Positions 19,196-29,166 of a stretch of 64,000 nt of DNA are shown here, piece by piece; positions within the stretch are counted from its first letter, which is position 1, and every line of letters begins with the position of its first letter. The translations under genes and the position numbers were made by a program. The DNA lies in NCBI GenBank assembly GCA_018820665.1, contig JAHJNW010000086.1, forward strand, positions 1-64,000, read 5' to 3'. The DNA comes from Alphaproteobacteria bacterium (GTDB lineage Bacteria; Pseudomonadota; Alphaproteobacteria; Caulobacterales; Caulobacteraceae). Below the pieces are notes generated by a model, which was given only the letters and a program-made list of their open reading frames with translations, did not search any database and was not told where the DNA came from.

Positions 19196-20308
19196 TTATG
19201 GAATGACGGTGACGCAGCAGTTCCGCTTGCGCCAAACGAGGAAGCCGTAGTCCTCACCCTTGATCGGGATGGTCTTCCCGCTCTCGTAGGGGACCGTTGA
19301 GGAGCCGATCGCGGGGCACGTGAACGGGCCGCGCGTGTGGCGCACGGGGTTCACCAGCTGGAAGCGGTACTGGCGCTTATCCATGATCGGCATCTTGTAT
19401 TTCGAGCAGACCGCTTGCGGCCCGCTCGTACCGTCGGCCAGCAGTTGCCGGTGCATCTTGAAGGCGAAGCGTTCGGCCGCGAGCAGAGCGCCCTGAATGT
19501 CCGAATACTCACCCGAGATATTGCCGTTCATCGGGTACATCGTCCCCTGACAGCCCGCGCACCAGAACATCTCGTGACGGGCGTGACCGGCCGTCGTCGA
19601 GGCACAGTCGACAGAACAGGCGGCCGTCGCGATCGGGTTGGCGAAGATCAGCGCTTCAGGGTGGATCAGGATCGAAAGGTGATCGTCCTGCCAAAGCGGA
19701 TCCAGTTCGGTGATGTAGGCGATATCGAAGGAGGTCCGCTCGACGCACAGGAAGTCGGTCAGCAGTTCCAGCCACACCATGACCGGATAGACGTACCAGT
19801 GGACGTGATACGCGGACCGGTCGGCCACCCCGTCGCTCTTGCGCGACGACTTGCCGGGATAGCCGAAGCCCGGATCAATCTTCACTCCGCCCAGGTTGAC
19901 GAAGCAAAAGGGCCGCTGGGTCACGTCGGCCAGACGCGCGGGTTCCCAGAACCCGACCGACAGCCCAATCCGGAGAAAGAGCGGCGGCGGGGCCGGACAG
20001 GCGCACACGGGCGACGACGGATTCGGCGTGTCAGGCTTGTCGCCCTTGAACAGGGGAATGGATCCCAAGGTCAGGGGGAAGAGGCACGACCAGCACACGT
20101 CGGTGATGGGATTGACGAAGCGACCTTCGCAGGGGGCCGCGTCAGCCGGGTCCTGCGCAGCAACCGCCGTGGCCGCCCCCGAGACAGCGGCGACCGCCGC
20201 CGCGCTAGCAGCCAGAGCGCTTCCTTCCGTCGCGGCCGCGCTCACCGGGGCAAAGACCATCAGGGTCGCCGCCGCTACGGCGCCGACTCGCGAGAACAGG
20301 CGTTTCAT
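19196..20308 (-). CDS. traU: conjugal transfer protein TraU
   Basis: CEGRFVNPITDVCWSCLFPLTLGSIPLF...FWEPARLADVTQRPFCFVNLGG. Confidence 0.92.
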   Translation of the reverse strand: MKRLFSRVGAVAAATLMVFAPVSAAATEGSALAASAAAVAAVSGAATAVAAQDPADAAPCEGRFVNPITDVCWSCLFPLTLGSIPLFKGDKPDTPNPSSPVCACPAPPPLFLRIGLSVGFWEPARLADVTQRPFCFVNLGGVKIDPGFGYPGKSSRKSDGVADRSAYHVHWYVYPVMVWLELLTDFLCVERTSFDIAYITELDPLWQDDHLSILIHPEALIFANPIATAACSVDCASTTAGHARHEMFWCAGCQGTMYPMNGNISGEYSDIQGALLAAERFAFKMHRQLLADGTSGPQAVCSKYKMPIMDKRQYRFQLVNPVRHTRGPFTCPAIGSSTVPYESGKTIPIKGEDYGFLVWRKRNCCVTVIP

Positions 20309-20384
20309 GTCCACGCCTCCAGCGCCGGGCCCAAGGCGGCGGAGCCGACCAGGACGAAAACGCACCATGCGATTTCGACGCCGG

Positions 20385-21017
20385 TCACGGCCGGACCTCC
20401 GAGATCCGAAGCTTGTCGCCGTCCTTCTCGACGCGCGCCGGAACCTGTCGGATCCCGAAGTGGGTCGACAGTTTGGCCTCCTGGTCGAAATAGAACTGGA
20501 CCCGCCGGCGGCGCATCAGCTCCATCGGCGCGCCCTTGGTCAGAATGAGCCGCACACGATGCTCGCCGCCCTCACGCAGCTGGCCGACAGCCCAATCGAC
20601 CTGGGCGGCGTCGTCGCCGTCGAGGAAGATGAGGATGCGGTCAAACCCGGGCAGGCGTTCCAGCGGATTGATCCGTTGGCCCGCGCGGGCAAAGACGCGC
20701 CCGCGATGGTCTGAGAAGTCCTGCGGCACGATGATGGACGGGTCGAACAGCCAGCTGCGCGGCTCAACGGTCCGCACCAGCCCGGGAACAGGGTTCGGCC
20801 GTTCCACCTTGGCCTGGACCCGCCGCTTGAACTCATCCTGCAGCTGACCCATCCGGCCCGAGGCCTCGGCGCGCTTCAGCTGCTCCGAGATCATCTCGAG
20901 AATGTCGCGCTCGGCGATATCGAACGTCTGACCATGTGTCCCGAGGTCGCCGGCCAGCGCAGGCGAGGCAGCGGCCATGAAGAGCGCGGCGGCCGCACCG
21001 CACAGCAAACGATTCAT
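20385..21017 (-). CDS. traW: type-F conjugative transfer protein TraW
   Basis: DLGTHGQTFDIAERDILEMI and RVFARAGQRINPLERLPGFDRILIFLDGDD. Confidence 0.9.
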   Translation of the reverse strand: MNRLLCGAAAALFMAAASPALAGDLGTHGQTFDIAERDILEMISEQLKRAEASGRMGQLQDEFKRRVQAKVERPNPVPGLVRTVEPRSWLFDPSIIVPQDFSDHRGRVFARAGQRINPLERLPGFDRILIFLDGDDAAQVDWAVGQLREGGEHRVRLILTKGAPMELMRRRRVQFYFDQEAKLSTHFGIRQVPARVEKDGDKLRISEVRP

Positions 21018-21523
21018 AGAATGGGCTCCACTTTTCCGATGATCCGGTCGGCCGAGATCCAGCCGATCGCCGCGTAGCGGCTGTCCAAGGAATCGACGTG
21101 GTCACCCACGACGAAGATGCGGCCTTCCGGGATCACGCCAGTCGGGCCGATCGGCGCGGCTTCGCCCGACCGGGCTCGCTCCTTGGCCGCCCCGACCAGT
21201 TTTCCGGCGACATAGAAATTCCGCGCCTGCGTCTCGACACGGTCGCCCGCCACGCCGGCGACCCGCTTCACGAAGCGCTGTCCCTCCGGGTAATAGGGGG
21301 TCGGCGGCGCTACGAACTCGACCAGATCACCACGGGCCACGGCCTTGTCGGACCGGTCCGTGATGAAGGCCCAATGCGGCAAGCTTTCCGTCACATTGAT
21401 CCCGAAGCCGTAGCGGGCGCTCACGCCCTCGCCACCCTTCCAGGCCAACACCCCGCCCAGGAAAAGGACGAGCATCCCCACCCGGCGCCATGAGGGCGGA
21501 TTGGGGTCAGGTTCCAACGGCAT
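21014..21523 (-). CDS. S26-family signal peptidase / conjugative maturation protease (TraF of IncP-like)
   Basis: FVKRVAGVAGDRV, GRIFVVGDHVDSLDSRYAAIGWI. Start at MPLEPDPN. Confidence 0.85.
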   Translation of the reverse strand: MPLEPDPNPPSWRRVGMLVLFLGGVLAWKGGEGVSARYGFGINVTESLPHWAFITDRSDKAVARGDLVEFVAPPTPYYPEGQRFVKRVAGVAGDRVETQARNFYVAGKLVGAAKERARSGEAAPIGPTGVIPEGRIFVVGDHVDSLDSRYAAIGWISADRIIGKVEPIL

Positions 21524-21753
21524 CACGCGTTCTCCCTGTCCAGAAGAAGGCGACCGGCCATGGTGACGCGGTACTCGTCGTCGAAAAACGTCTCGATCCG
21601 GCTGAAGCTCGTGATCGGCAGTTGAGCGGACACCACCTTGCCATCGGCCAGGACCTTCACGGCCTGGAAGATGGCGTCGCTCCCCGGTGTAGTGGGCACG
21701 AACTGCCACGCCTCCGGCAGAGGTTCGGTCAAATGAAACCGCAGGAATGCCAT
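21523..21753 (-). CDS. conserved small T4SS-associated hypothetical protein
   Basis: Tightly packed within the tra operon; start at MAFLRFHL. Confidence 0.55.
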   Translation of the reverse strand: MAFLRFHLTEPLPEAWQFVPTTPGSDAIFQAVKVLADGKVVSAQLPITSFSRIETFFDDEYRVTMAGRLLLDRENA

Positions 21754-21790
21754 CTCGGCGCTATCCAGAACCCAGCCTTCGCCCACTCTC

Positions 21791-22294
21791 TTACGGCGCT
21801 CCCGCTGCAGTCGGCGTCGGGGCGGCCAGTGCGGCCGGCCTGCTGCCTCCGGAGGCTTCCGCCAGCGCCAATTGTACGGCGTCGCCCACCTCCTTGGTGA
21901 TGTCGGCCGTCTCGCCGGCCAGCACGCATTCCCGCGCCAGCAAAAGGACGTTCTTGCTCGCCGCAGCGCGCCTGACTGTGTCCTGCGTCACCGCGAGGAA
22001 CATCTCGGTCTTCACGCGCGCTTCCTCCGGCGTGATATCCGAGAGCGCCAGGCGGGAGACGTAGCCTTGGCTCATCTCGCGGACGCCGACGGTGACGATC
22101 ATCGGCTGGTCCTCGCGGACGATCTTCACCCATGCGGCCACATTCGAGACCGCCAACAGAGCGATCGCCGCAACGGCGGCCTGCCCCTTCGTGGGCATCC
22201 ACTTTTCCAGCTTCTCGCGCATCGTCGGCTGGCGTGCCGGCGGCAGCGGAGGCGGCGTGGGCTGGGCGGTCTCGTGTTCAGGCTCGGTTGTCAT
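21791..22294 (-). CDS. trbI: TrbI-like F-type conjugative transfer protein
   Basis: Single N-terminal TM, VTVGVREMSQGYVSRLALSDITPEEA, position between TraC and TraW. Confidence 0.65.
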   Translation of the reverse strand: MTTEPEHETAQPTPPPLPPARQPTMREKLEKWMPTKGQAAVAAIALLAVSNVAAWVKIVREDQPMIVTVGVREMSQGYVSRLALSDITPEEARVKTEMFLAVTQDTVRRAAASKNVLLLARECVLAGETADITKEVGDAVQLALAEASGGSRPAALAAPTPTAAGAP

Positions 22295-22646
22295 CGGCTT
22301 TCCTTTCCGTCCCGCTCAGGACGGCTTGTTTGCGGGGGAAGCGGCAGAAGCCGACCAGCACGGTCGCGATCAGCCACACCGCCATCATGAAGATCAGCAC
22401 CGGCTCGCGGGCAGCGGGCGGGGCGTCGGCGTAGTGGGTCCAGAAACCGCCCCACAGCCGCGCAGCCGTGGGGAGCTCGAAACCCGCGAGGGAGAAGGTC
22501 AGCAGCCCCAGCACGCAGGCAGCGATGCAGGCGCAATCGACGGCGAACGCTACCCGGCGACCGGCCGCGTGAACTAGGCGGCGAACCCGGTTCAGCGCAG
22601 GCGCGTCGTCGAGCGCCGCCGCCCATGCTGTAAGTCCTGCGGCCAT
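22278..22646 (-). CDS. T4SS-associated membrane hypothetical protein
   Basis: TM segments; overlaps flanking tra genes. Confidence 0.5.
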   Translation of the reverse strand: MAAGLTAWAAALDDAPALNRVRRLVHAAGRRVAFAVDCACIAACVLGLLTFSLAGFELPTAARLWGGFWTHYADAPPAAREPVLIFMMAVWLIATVLVGFCRFPRKQAVLSGTERKADDNRA

Positions 22647-25234
22647 CAGCGACGGCTACCTTCGTAGGCCACTCGCGCCACCGCTTCCGACAGCGGCACG
22701 CCGCTCGCCTCAAGGCGCTTGATCTTGTCGAAGACCGCCGGTGTCGTGGAGTAGAGCGTCGCGGAGTAGGGATCGAGGACGAGGCGCGCCAGGAAGCGCG
22801 CGTCCGGTCCCATCACCACCATTTCCGAGTATTCCCGGTCCACAACCTTCAGCGACTTCAGCAGCGTCATGGTGGCGTCGTCGACCTTCATCCGGTCGTT
22901 CGTCCGCAGCTGCTCCAGCGCCTCTTCCTTCAGACGCAAGACGACCTGGTGATCGCTGTTCTCAAGGCAGGCGCGGGCACCGTCCGTCTTGTAGTAGTCG
23001 TTGATCGACTGCGTACCGGTGATGATCGCGCCGCCTTCCTTGCGGCAACGGCGCGCGAACCCTTCGATGAACTTCCCGGCCGCGCCGTCCGACAGGAGCT
23101 GCCAGGCCTCATCGATGATGAGCGCCTTCTTCAGCCCGCGGCCGCCCTTTTTCATACGCTGGCGGACGAGGAAGAGGATCGCGAGCACGACGACGGCCCG
23201 CAGGTCCGCCTTGCTCTCCAGATCGCTCATCTCGAAGACGGTATAGGGGTTGTCGATCTGCAGCGTGGTCGCGCCGTTGAAGAACCCACCATAGGATCCG
23301 TCGCGACCGTAGGCGCCCAGCGCGAGCGCCAGATTCTGGCCGCGCTCGCCGTAGTCCCGAGCGAGGACGTCAATCACATCGGCGAAGGAGCCGTCGCGGG
23401 CCTTGTCGGCCCATACGGTCATGACCGCCTTCTCGATCGCCCCCTTTTCCTCGTCGCTGCACCCCTGCGCCCCACGAGCGGCCTGCTCGATCATGAGGCG
23501 GATCATCTCGACGCCTTCCAGGAGATACTCCTGAGCGCTTTCCTCAGAGGCCTGCGACGGGTCGATGATCGAGAACGGGTTGATACAGGTCCGCTTGTCC
23601 AGATTGAAACGCACGAACGCCCCGCCCAACAGGATCGAGCTGTTCTTGAACGACTCCCCGTCGTCGATGACGAAGACCTCGGCGCCGGCGCCGCGAAGCG
23701 AGGCCGCTGTCTCCTGCATGAACACGGATTTGCCGGAGCCTGACGCGCCGACGACGGCCGTGTTGTGGTTGCCCGCCTTGTTCGCGAAGATGCTGTAGGT
23801 CATCACCTGACCGCGCCGGCCGACCAGCAGCATGTGCGGAAGATCCATGCCCAGGAACTCGCCCTGCAGCGGAGCGAGGCGGGCCGCGACCGTCGTGGGC
23901 ATCCGACGAAGCCGGCCCATCGTCGCCAGGTCCTCGAACAGGCCGCCGCCAAGGCTCAAGGGCAGACAGGCAAGAACCGTCTGCAGGTGAATGTCGTCGT
24001 CCCGCTGAAGCACGAACCGGCTGTTGCGGAAGACCGAGCGGAGGCTTCGCTCGGCCCGCTCGGCATCCGCGATCGGCGCGACCGACAGGATGAACATCCC
24101 CATGCGAGCCAAGAGGGCGCCTTCCGCGACGTCCTCCATCACCATCGTCCAGTCCTCGGCCGCCTTGCGCGACTCCGGGAACATGCGTCCGATCGGATTG
24201 CTCACCGCCTGGTTGGTCCGGAGGCGTTTGAATTCGGCCGTCGACCGGGTCTTTTCCGCCGTCATCGGCGAGAAGCAGAGACACATCACGGTCGGGCCGA
24301 TCAGCCGCAGCTGGTCGTTGAACATGTCGCCCAGGACCCGGGACATCAGCCCTTGGGTCCAGTGTTCGGGGTAGTCCTTGACCGAGAAGCCGCGGATCTG
24401 GAAACGCTCATCCCGCGAGGCGCCATCACGCGCCAGCGCCACGACATCGTCCGACAGCTCCGGCCGGAGAAGGTCGTCGCCTTGGGCGCGGCTCTGGACT
24501 TCGATCCGATCCCGATACCGGGTCCAGGTCGTCTCCGCATCCACCATCTGTTCGTTCAGCCAGCGGTCTTCACGGAAGACGTTTTCGCGCGGGCGGATGT
24601 TGGTCGTCGGATTGAGAATATCCCCGACCAGGGAGATCAGCTGCTGGGGCGTGACGATCGCTGAGTCGCTCCGAATGGCCCGGATATCGGCCATGAACTT
24701 CTCGCGCGCCTCGATCATCTGTTCGGCGGCGACCGATGTGTTCGACCCCTCCATCTCGACAGCGATGAAGATCCGGAAATCCCGGAAATAGAAGGGCGCC
24801 TGGCTTGAGGCCGTCCGCCACGCCGCGTCGCGGAAGTGCTTGCGCCGATGCCGGGCCAGCGTGTCGAACACACCCCCCTGCTTCGCCCGTTCGGTCGCCC
24901 ATGGATCGATCACGTCGCCGATCTTCGGTGACGCGTAGGAGATGACCTGGACAGTCGCGCCTTGCGGCACGCTGTGCGTGAAAAGCTCCGCCAAACTGCG
25001 GCTGGTAGCCTCGTCCGCGCCGATCAACGGCACGACCTCAAGGATCCAGCCGATCGTCGAGTTCTGCTCGTAGAGGCCCTTCGTCTCGTCGTAGCTGCGG
25101 TAGGGCAGGAAGTCGCTCAACCGCGCCGACGAGAAGTATCCCCGAGGCATGTCAGGGGGCGGCGGCTCTTCGAAAACCGTCCGTCCGACCTGTTCCAGAA
25201 CGCGTTTGACCGCGTCCCCCATCTTGCCAGCCAT
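22646..25234 (-). CDS. traC: type-IV secretion ATPase TraC
   Basis: NTAVVGASGSGKSVFMQETA Walker A, ALIIDEAWQLLSDG Walker B; TraC/VirB4 layout. Confidence 0.93.
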   Translation of the reverse strand: MAGKMGDAVKRVLEQVGRTVFEEPPPPDMPRGYFSSARLSDFLPYRSYDETKGLYEQNSTIGWILEVVPLIGADEATSRSLAELFTHSVPQGATVQVISYASPKIGDVIDPWATERAKQGGVFDTLARHRRKHFRDAAWRTASSQAPFYFRDFRIFIAVEMEGSNTSVAAEQMIEAREKFMADIRAIRSDSAIVTPQQLISLVGDILNPTTNIRPRENVFREDRWLNEQMVDAETTWTRYRDRIEVQSRAQGDDLLRPELSDDVVALARDGASRDERFQIRGFSVKDYPEHWTQGLMSRVLGDMFNDQLRLIGPTVMCLCFSPMTAEKTRSTAEFKRLRTNQAVSNPIGRMFPESRKAAEDWTMVMEDVAEGALLARMGMFILSVAPIADAERAERSLRSVFRNSRFVLQRDDDIHLQTVLACLPLSLGGGLFEDLATMGRLRRMPTTVAARLAPLQGEFLGMDLPHMLLVGRRGQVMTYSIFANKAGNHNTAVVGASGSGKSVFMQETAASLRGAGAEVFVIDDGESFKNSSILLGGAFVRFNLDKRTCINPFSIIDPSQASEESAQEYLLEGVEMIRLMIEQAARGAQGCSDEEKGAIEKAVMTVWADKARDGSFADVIDVLARDYGERGQNLALALGAYGRDGSYGGFFNGATTLQIDNPYTVFEMSDLESKADLRAVVVLAILFLVRQRMKKGGRGLKKALIIDEAWQLLSDGAAGKFIEGFARRCRKEGGAIITGTQSINDYYKTDGARACLENSDHQVVLRLKEEALEQLRTNDRMKVDDATMTLLKSLKVVDREYSEMVVMGPDARFLARLVLDPYSATLYSTTPAVFDKIKRLEASGVPLSEAVARVAYEGSRR

Positions 25235-25239
25235 ACCGG

Positions 25240-25662
25240 CTACTCCTGGACCGCGTTGCGGCCGATTTCCGAGGCGGACGGACCGGGGCGCGGCGCGTTC
25301 GGGGCGGGCACCCACCAACCCCCGCGGCGCATCACCGCCCAGACCTCAGACCGCTGGTGATAGTCGCCCTGCGCATCGACCCACGGCGCGAACACCACGG
25401 GGAGGATCTGATCGCCTTCCCGGCGCGGGCCAGTGCCGTCCGAGAAGACGAACGGTTGCGGTTCCCACCAGCGAACGGGGACGGCATTCTCGATACCGGG
25501 CGATTCCGGGTTGGCGGTCCCCGAGGAGCGAGTGCCGTCGATCTGCGCGATCGACGCGCAGGTCTGACCTTCGCCCACTCCACCGCAGGCCCAGCTGCCC
25601 TTGGTGTTGGTGGAGCAAGCCGCGAGGCTTGCTCCTGCCAGCAAGATCAGCGCTACCCGCAT
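25240..25662 (-). CDS. traV: TraV lipoprotein
   Basis: MRVALILLAGASLAACSTNTKGSWACGG lipobox; position between TraC and DsbC. Confidence 0.75.
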   Translation of the reverse strand: MRVALILLAGASLAACSTNTKGSWACGGVGEGQTCASIAQIDGTRSSGTANPESPGIENAVPVRWWEPQPFVFSDGTGPRREGDQILPVVFAPWVDAQGDYHQRSEVWAVMRRGGWWVPAPNAPRPGPSASEIGRNAVQE

Positions 25663-26525
25663 CAGCTGGCCCCGCCCAGGAACGCCCGGAGCTCGTTGAC
25701 CGGCATCCAACCGCTGTTGGTCCGGCCGTCCGCGCGCACGATCATCGGCGTGCCGTTGATCCCGTTCTGCCGGGCGAACTCGACGTTGGCCGCGACTGCA
25801 GCTTCGGCGGCCGCGCAATCCCCCGAGGTGACGACTTCGCCGCCGCTGTAGATCGCATCGATCCCCGCCACGCGGTCTTTGGCGCAGAGCGCGAGCTTGG
25901 CCTTCTCCGGGCTATCCGGGCCCATGAACGCGATCGGATATTCGGTGACTTCGATGTCGCGGACGTTCTTCAGATCATCATGCAGACGCTTGCAGAAGCC
26001 GCAGTTGAGGTCCGTGAAGATGGTCATCTTCAGCGGCGCGCCCGGGTTATGGACGACGGCGTTGGCCTTCGGCAGGGTCACGCGAATGATCGGGCTGTCC
26101 GCCGGCGCAGCGGGCGCAGAAGCGGGCTCCACGCCCGGAGCGCCCGCTGCGCCCGGGGCGGCAGGCGCCGCGCCGCGAATGCGGGCTTCGGCCTGACCCA
26201 CGGCCGCCAGCTCACGAAGTCGGACGTCTGTCACGTCCACCTTGTTTTCGAGGTCCAGGACGGCCCCGACGAACGCGAACTTCGCGTCGCGGGTGACGTA
26301 GAAGACGTTCGATCCAGCGACGACTTCGCACAGGTTGGCGGGGCCTTTGTCGCAGTCCGCCGAGGTGATCGGCGTGTTGGGGAATTCCTTCTGGACCTTG
26401 TCCTTCAGGCTAGTCCCGAAGCCGCTGGCCACCGCCACGGTGGCGACACCGATGACGGCAAGCGCCGCCAGGCCGGAAACACCGGCGAGGATCTTCGCGC
26501 GGCGGGATTGGAGAGAGATTTTCAT
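25662..26525 (-). CDS. DsbC-family disulfide isomerase (T4SS-associated)
   Basis: MTIFTDLNCGFCKRLHDDL thioredoxin CxxC, DsbC-like dimerisation region. Confidence 0.87.
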   Translation of the reverse strand: MKISLQSRRAKILAGVSGLAALAVIGVATVAVASGFGTSLKDKVQKEFPNTPITSADCDKGPANLCEVVAGSNVFYVTRDAKFAFVGAVLDLENKVDVTDVRLRELAAVGQAEARIRGAAPAAPGAAGAPGVEPASAPAAPADSPIIRVTLPKANAVVHNPGAPLKMTIFTDLNCGFCKRLHDDLKNVRDIEVTEYPIAFMGPDSPEKAKLALCAKDRVAGIDAIYSGGEVVTSGDCAAAEAAVAANVEFARQNGINGTPMIVRADGRTNSGWMPVNELRAFLGGAS

Positions 26526-26558
26526 GAGATCTGGCTTTCTTGAATGGAAGACGGACGA

Positions 26559-26966
26559 TCAGGCGGTGACGGCGTCAGCGTCTAGGCAGACAGGTTCAGC
26601 CGCGACGGTGCTGGCCTTGTCGCAGCACGCCGGGTCCTCGCAGCAGTGATCGTCGCCCTGAAGCGACGCGAGGATTCCGGCGACCGAGGCCATGGCCTTC
26701 TTGATGGCGATGGCTGCGGCATTCTGGCCCGGCGCGTCGGTCGGGGCAGACAGCGTGGTCTTTTCCTTGGCGGAATGGTCGTGCGGGGCGTGACCCTCGG
26801 CCGACTTCGGCGCAGCGCTTCCAGCGCCCTTATCGGGGCAGACCTGCGAAGACGACGCGGATTGCCCGTGATGAGGGCAGTCGCAGGCCGTCGCGACCTG
26901 TGCGACGACCGGCGAGGCGGTCAGGACGAACGCGGCAAGCGCGGCGGCGGTACGGAGGTATTTCAT
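26559..26966 (-). CDS. secreted Cys/His-rich hypothetical protein
   Basis: Signal peptide; CDCPHHGQ, HAPHDHS, DDHCCEDPACCDK motifs. Confidence 0.6.
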   Translation of the reverse strand: MKYLRTAAALAAFVLTASPVVAQVATACDCPHHGQSASSSQVCPDKGAGSAAPKSAEGHAPHDHSAKEKTTLSAPTDAPGQNAAAIAIKKAMASVAGILASLQGDDHCCEDPACCDKASTVAAEPVCLDADAVTA

Positions 26967-26995
26967 GGCGTGACTTTCTGATTTGAAGGACAGGT

Positions 26996-28444
26996 TCAAC
27001 GGCGGGCTGGGCCGCCAATTTCGAACCCGCTCAGGAAGACGAGTTCGACCTCGATGCCGGTCGGCATTTCCACGACCGGCTGGTACTGCTCGGCCCGCTT
27101 GACGTAGTAGTCGGCCAGCATCTCGGCGGCGTTGGCGACGCCGGAACCGGCGGCGCCAGCCGCTACGTCACCCGCTTCCAGACGGGGCGGCGCGGTCAGC
27201 GACCCCCCTGCCCCGATGCCGATCGAGCTCGACATCTGATCGGTGTAGCGAGACAGACTGTTTCCCAGGCCCTGCAGCGTTCCGGCGATCATGGCGCGGC
27301 CGGTCAGCCCGCCTTCACGCGAGATCACATTGCCCCGCACGCCGGCCTTGCCCAGGTGGGACGCGTAACCCTCGACCGTCGCGACCGAAAACTGCCGCGG
27401 CCCCGCCGGGCACGAAATACGCTGCAGCCGGATGTAGACCTTCTCCGAAGACAGTTCGGCATAGGCCGCGCCGTTCACCAGGCAGCCGGTCAGATCCGTG
27501 CGTTGATAGCGGCCATCCGCGCCGACGTGGATCGCCGGGCCCGTCAGTCGAAAGAGGACCGGCTTCGGGTCCGAGGTGCTGGTGACGCCAGTCGCGGCGT
27601 CCACGCCGACCAGAACACGCGCTCGGGTGTAGGCGTTGGGGGGCACGAACCGTTCGGTGTCGAACACCTGCATCGAGCTCGACATGTACTGTCCCTGCCC
27701 CGTGCCGCCCGTTCCGCCTGCCTGCGTACCCGCAGCGCCACCGGAGGTGCGCGAGGTGGAGACGGTCGGGCCGCCCGCAGCGCCCCCTGGGCCAGCGGCG
27801 CCAGCCACCCTGACCGTCGAAAGAGACCGGCGCGGACGGACGCCAGAATCTGCCCCGGCGACGCCGGGAGCCATCTGTCCGCCCGCGCCAGCCCCGACGG
27901 GTGCAAACGGATCACCGCCACCCATCGGAGCCGGAGCTACGCCGTTAGCTTGCATGGCCGGCGCGGCCCCTCCCGCGTTCACAGCAACCCCGCCCGGCCC
28001 GGGGGGAGCACTGCTACCGCGAGTCTGAATCTGATTGTTCAGCGCGTCGATCGTGCGCAAGGCATCGGCGCGCTCGTCTTCCAGCTGCTGCCGGGCGCCT
28101 TGGGCCTCCGCGCTCAATTGCACGTTCTGCCCATTTAGTTCGGCGATCTGGCGATCCAACTCCTGGACACGCACAGCCAGCTCGGAGGCCTGCGCCTCGC
28201 CGGACATGTTCTGGCCGCGAGCCAGGTCAGCCGTTGCGAGAATACGCCGCGCGGCCTCCGGGTTATCCCGCGAAGGAACCGGCTTGAGCATCTGGTAGAT
28301 TACGAAGCCGCCGCCCGCGAGCACCAACGCGGTGATCGCACCCCAGATGATCGTCTGGCGCCGCTTGGCCGCGCGATTGGAGTCGCCGGGAATGGGACCG
28401 TCAAAGGCGGGCTCGGCCGCCGGCAGTTCAACTTCATGGCTCAA
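26996..28444 (-). CDS. traB: conjugal transfer protein TraB (VirB10-like)
   Basis: N-terminal TM, coiled coil, Gly/Pro linker, C-terminal ARVLVGVDAATGVTS...GCLVNGAAYAELSSEKVYIRL. Confidence 0.9.
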   Translation of the reverse strand: MSHEVELPAAEPAFDGPIPGDSNRAAKRRQTIIWGAITALVLAGGGFVIYQMLKPVPSRDNPEAARRILATADLARGQNMSGEAQASELAVRVQELDRQIAELNGQNVQLSAEAQGARQQLEDERADALRTIDALNNQIQTRGSSAPPGPGGVAVNAGGAAPAMQANGVAPAPMGGGDPFAPVGAGAGGQMAPGVAGADSGVRPRRSLSTVRVAGAAGPGGAAGGPTVSTSRTSGGAAGTQAGGTGGTGQGQYMSSSMQVFDTERFVPPNAYTRARVLVGVDAATGVTSTSDPKPVLFRLTGPAIHVGADGRYQRTDLTGCLVNGAAYAELSSEKVYIRLQRISCPAGPRQFSVATVEGYASHLGKAGVRGNVISREGGLTGRAMIAGTLQGLGNSLSRYTDQMSSSIGIGAGGSLTAPPRLEAGDVAAGAAGSGVANAAEMLADYYVKRAEQYQPVVEMPTGIEVELVFLSGFEIGGPARR

Positions 28445-29166
28445 CGGACTTCCTCCACGACGAAGACCCGTCCATCAGCGCCCGGGAGCAGCTCCACCCG
28501 GTCGGCGGCGGCGGCCATCACCCCAGCGACCAGGAAGCTGTCCACGACGACCGGGACGGTCGCCTCGGAGGCGTTGCGGATCGCGAGGACCTGACCTCGC
28601 AGGTTCGCGACTTCGTAAGTCTCGACCACACGGAGTTCGAACGGCCCGACCCGTGTCGCCTGGCCTGCCCGCGCTTCGCGCCGCACGCCTTCGGGGGCCT
28701 CTCCGTTGAACATCAGCCGGAAGAGCGCCGTCACGGTTTCCATGTAGCCGCTGCGGCGTTCGGAGCGCTGGACGGTCTCCCCCGAACCGGACGAGGCCGA
28801 TGCGCCCATATTCACCGTGACTGTCTGCCCCGCCACCGCAGCGGGCGAGAGGGTCGCTTGGACCGTTCGGCCTGACTGCGTGACCAGGAACAGGGTGAAG
28901 GTCCGCCCCAGGACGTCGCCGTCAAAGGCGACATAGACATCACCTGTGGCCTCCTCGGCCTCGACCATCATCTGAGGGCCGTCAGGTTCGCTGATCGAGC
29001 GCACCGAGACGATCTTGTCGCCCTCGATTGCGATGCGGGACATCTGGTCGGCCGATACAACGGCTTCGAATTGTCCGTTGCGGACCTGGACGGGATCGGC
29101 ATGGGCTGGGTTGGTCGCCAGCAGCGCGGCGCAGAACGCGGCGCCCGTGAGAAGCGCACGCTTCAT
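28441..29166 (-). CDS. traK: conjugal transfer protein TraK (VirB9-like secretin)
   Basis: Signal peptide, TraK-like body, ATGA overlap with TraB. Confidence 0.85.
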   Translation of the reverse strand: MKRALLTGAAFCAALLATNPAHADPVQVRNGQFEAVVSADQMSRIAIEGDKIVSVRSISEPDGPQMMVEAEEATGDVYVAFDGDVLGRTFTLFLVTQSGRTVQATLSPAAVAGQTVTVNMGASASSGSGETVQRSERRSGYMETVTALFRLMFNGEAPEGVRREARAGQATRVGPFELRVVETYEVANLRGQVLAIRNASEATVPVVVDSFLVAGVMAAAADRVELLPGADGRVFVVEEVR

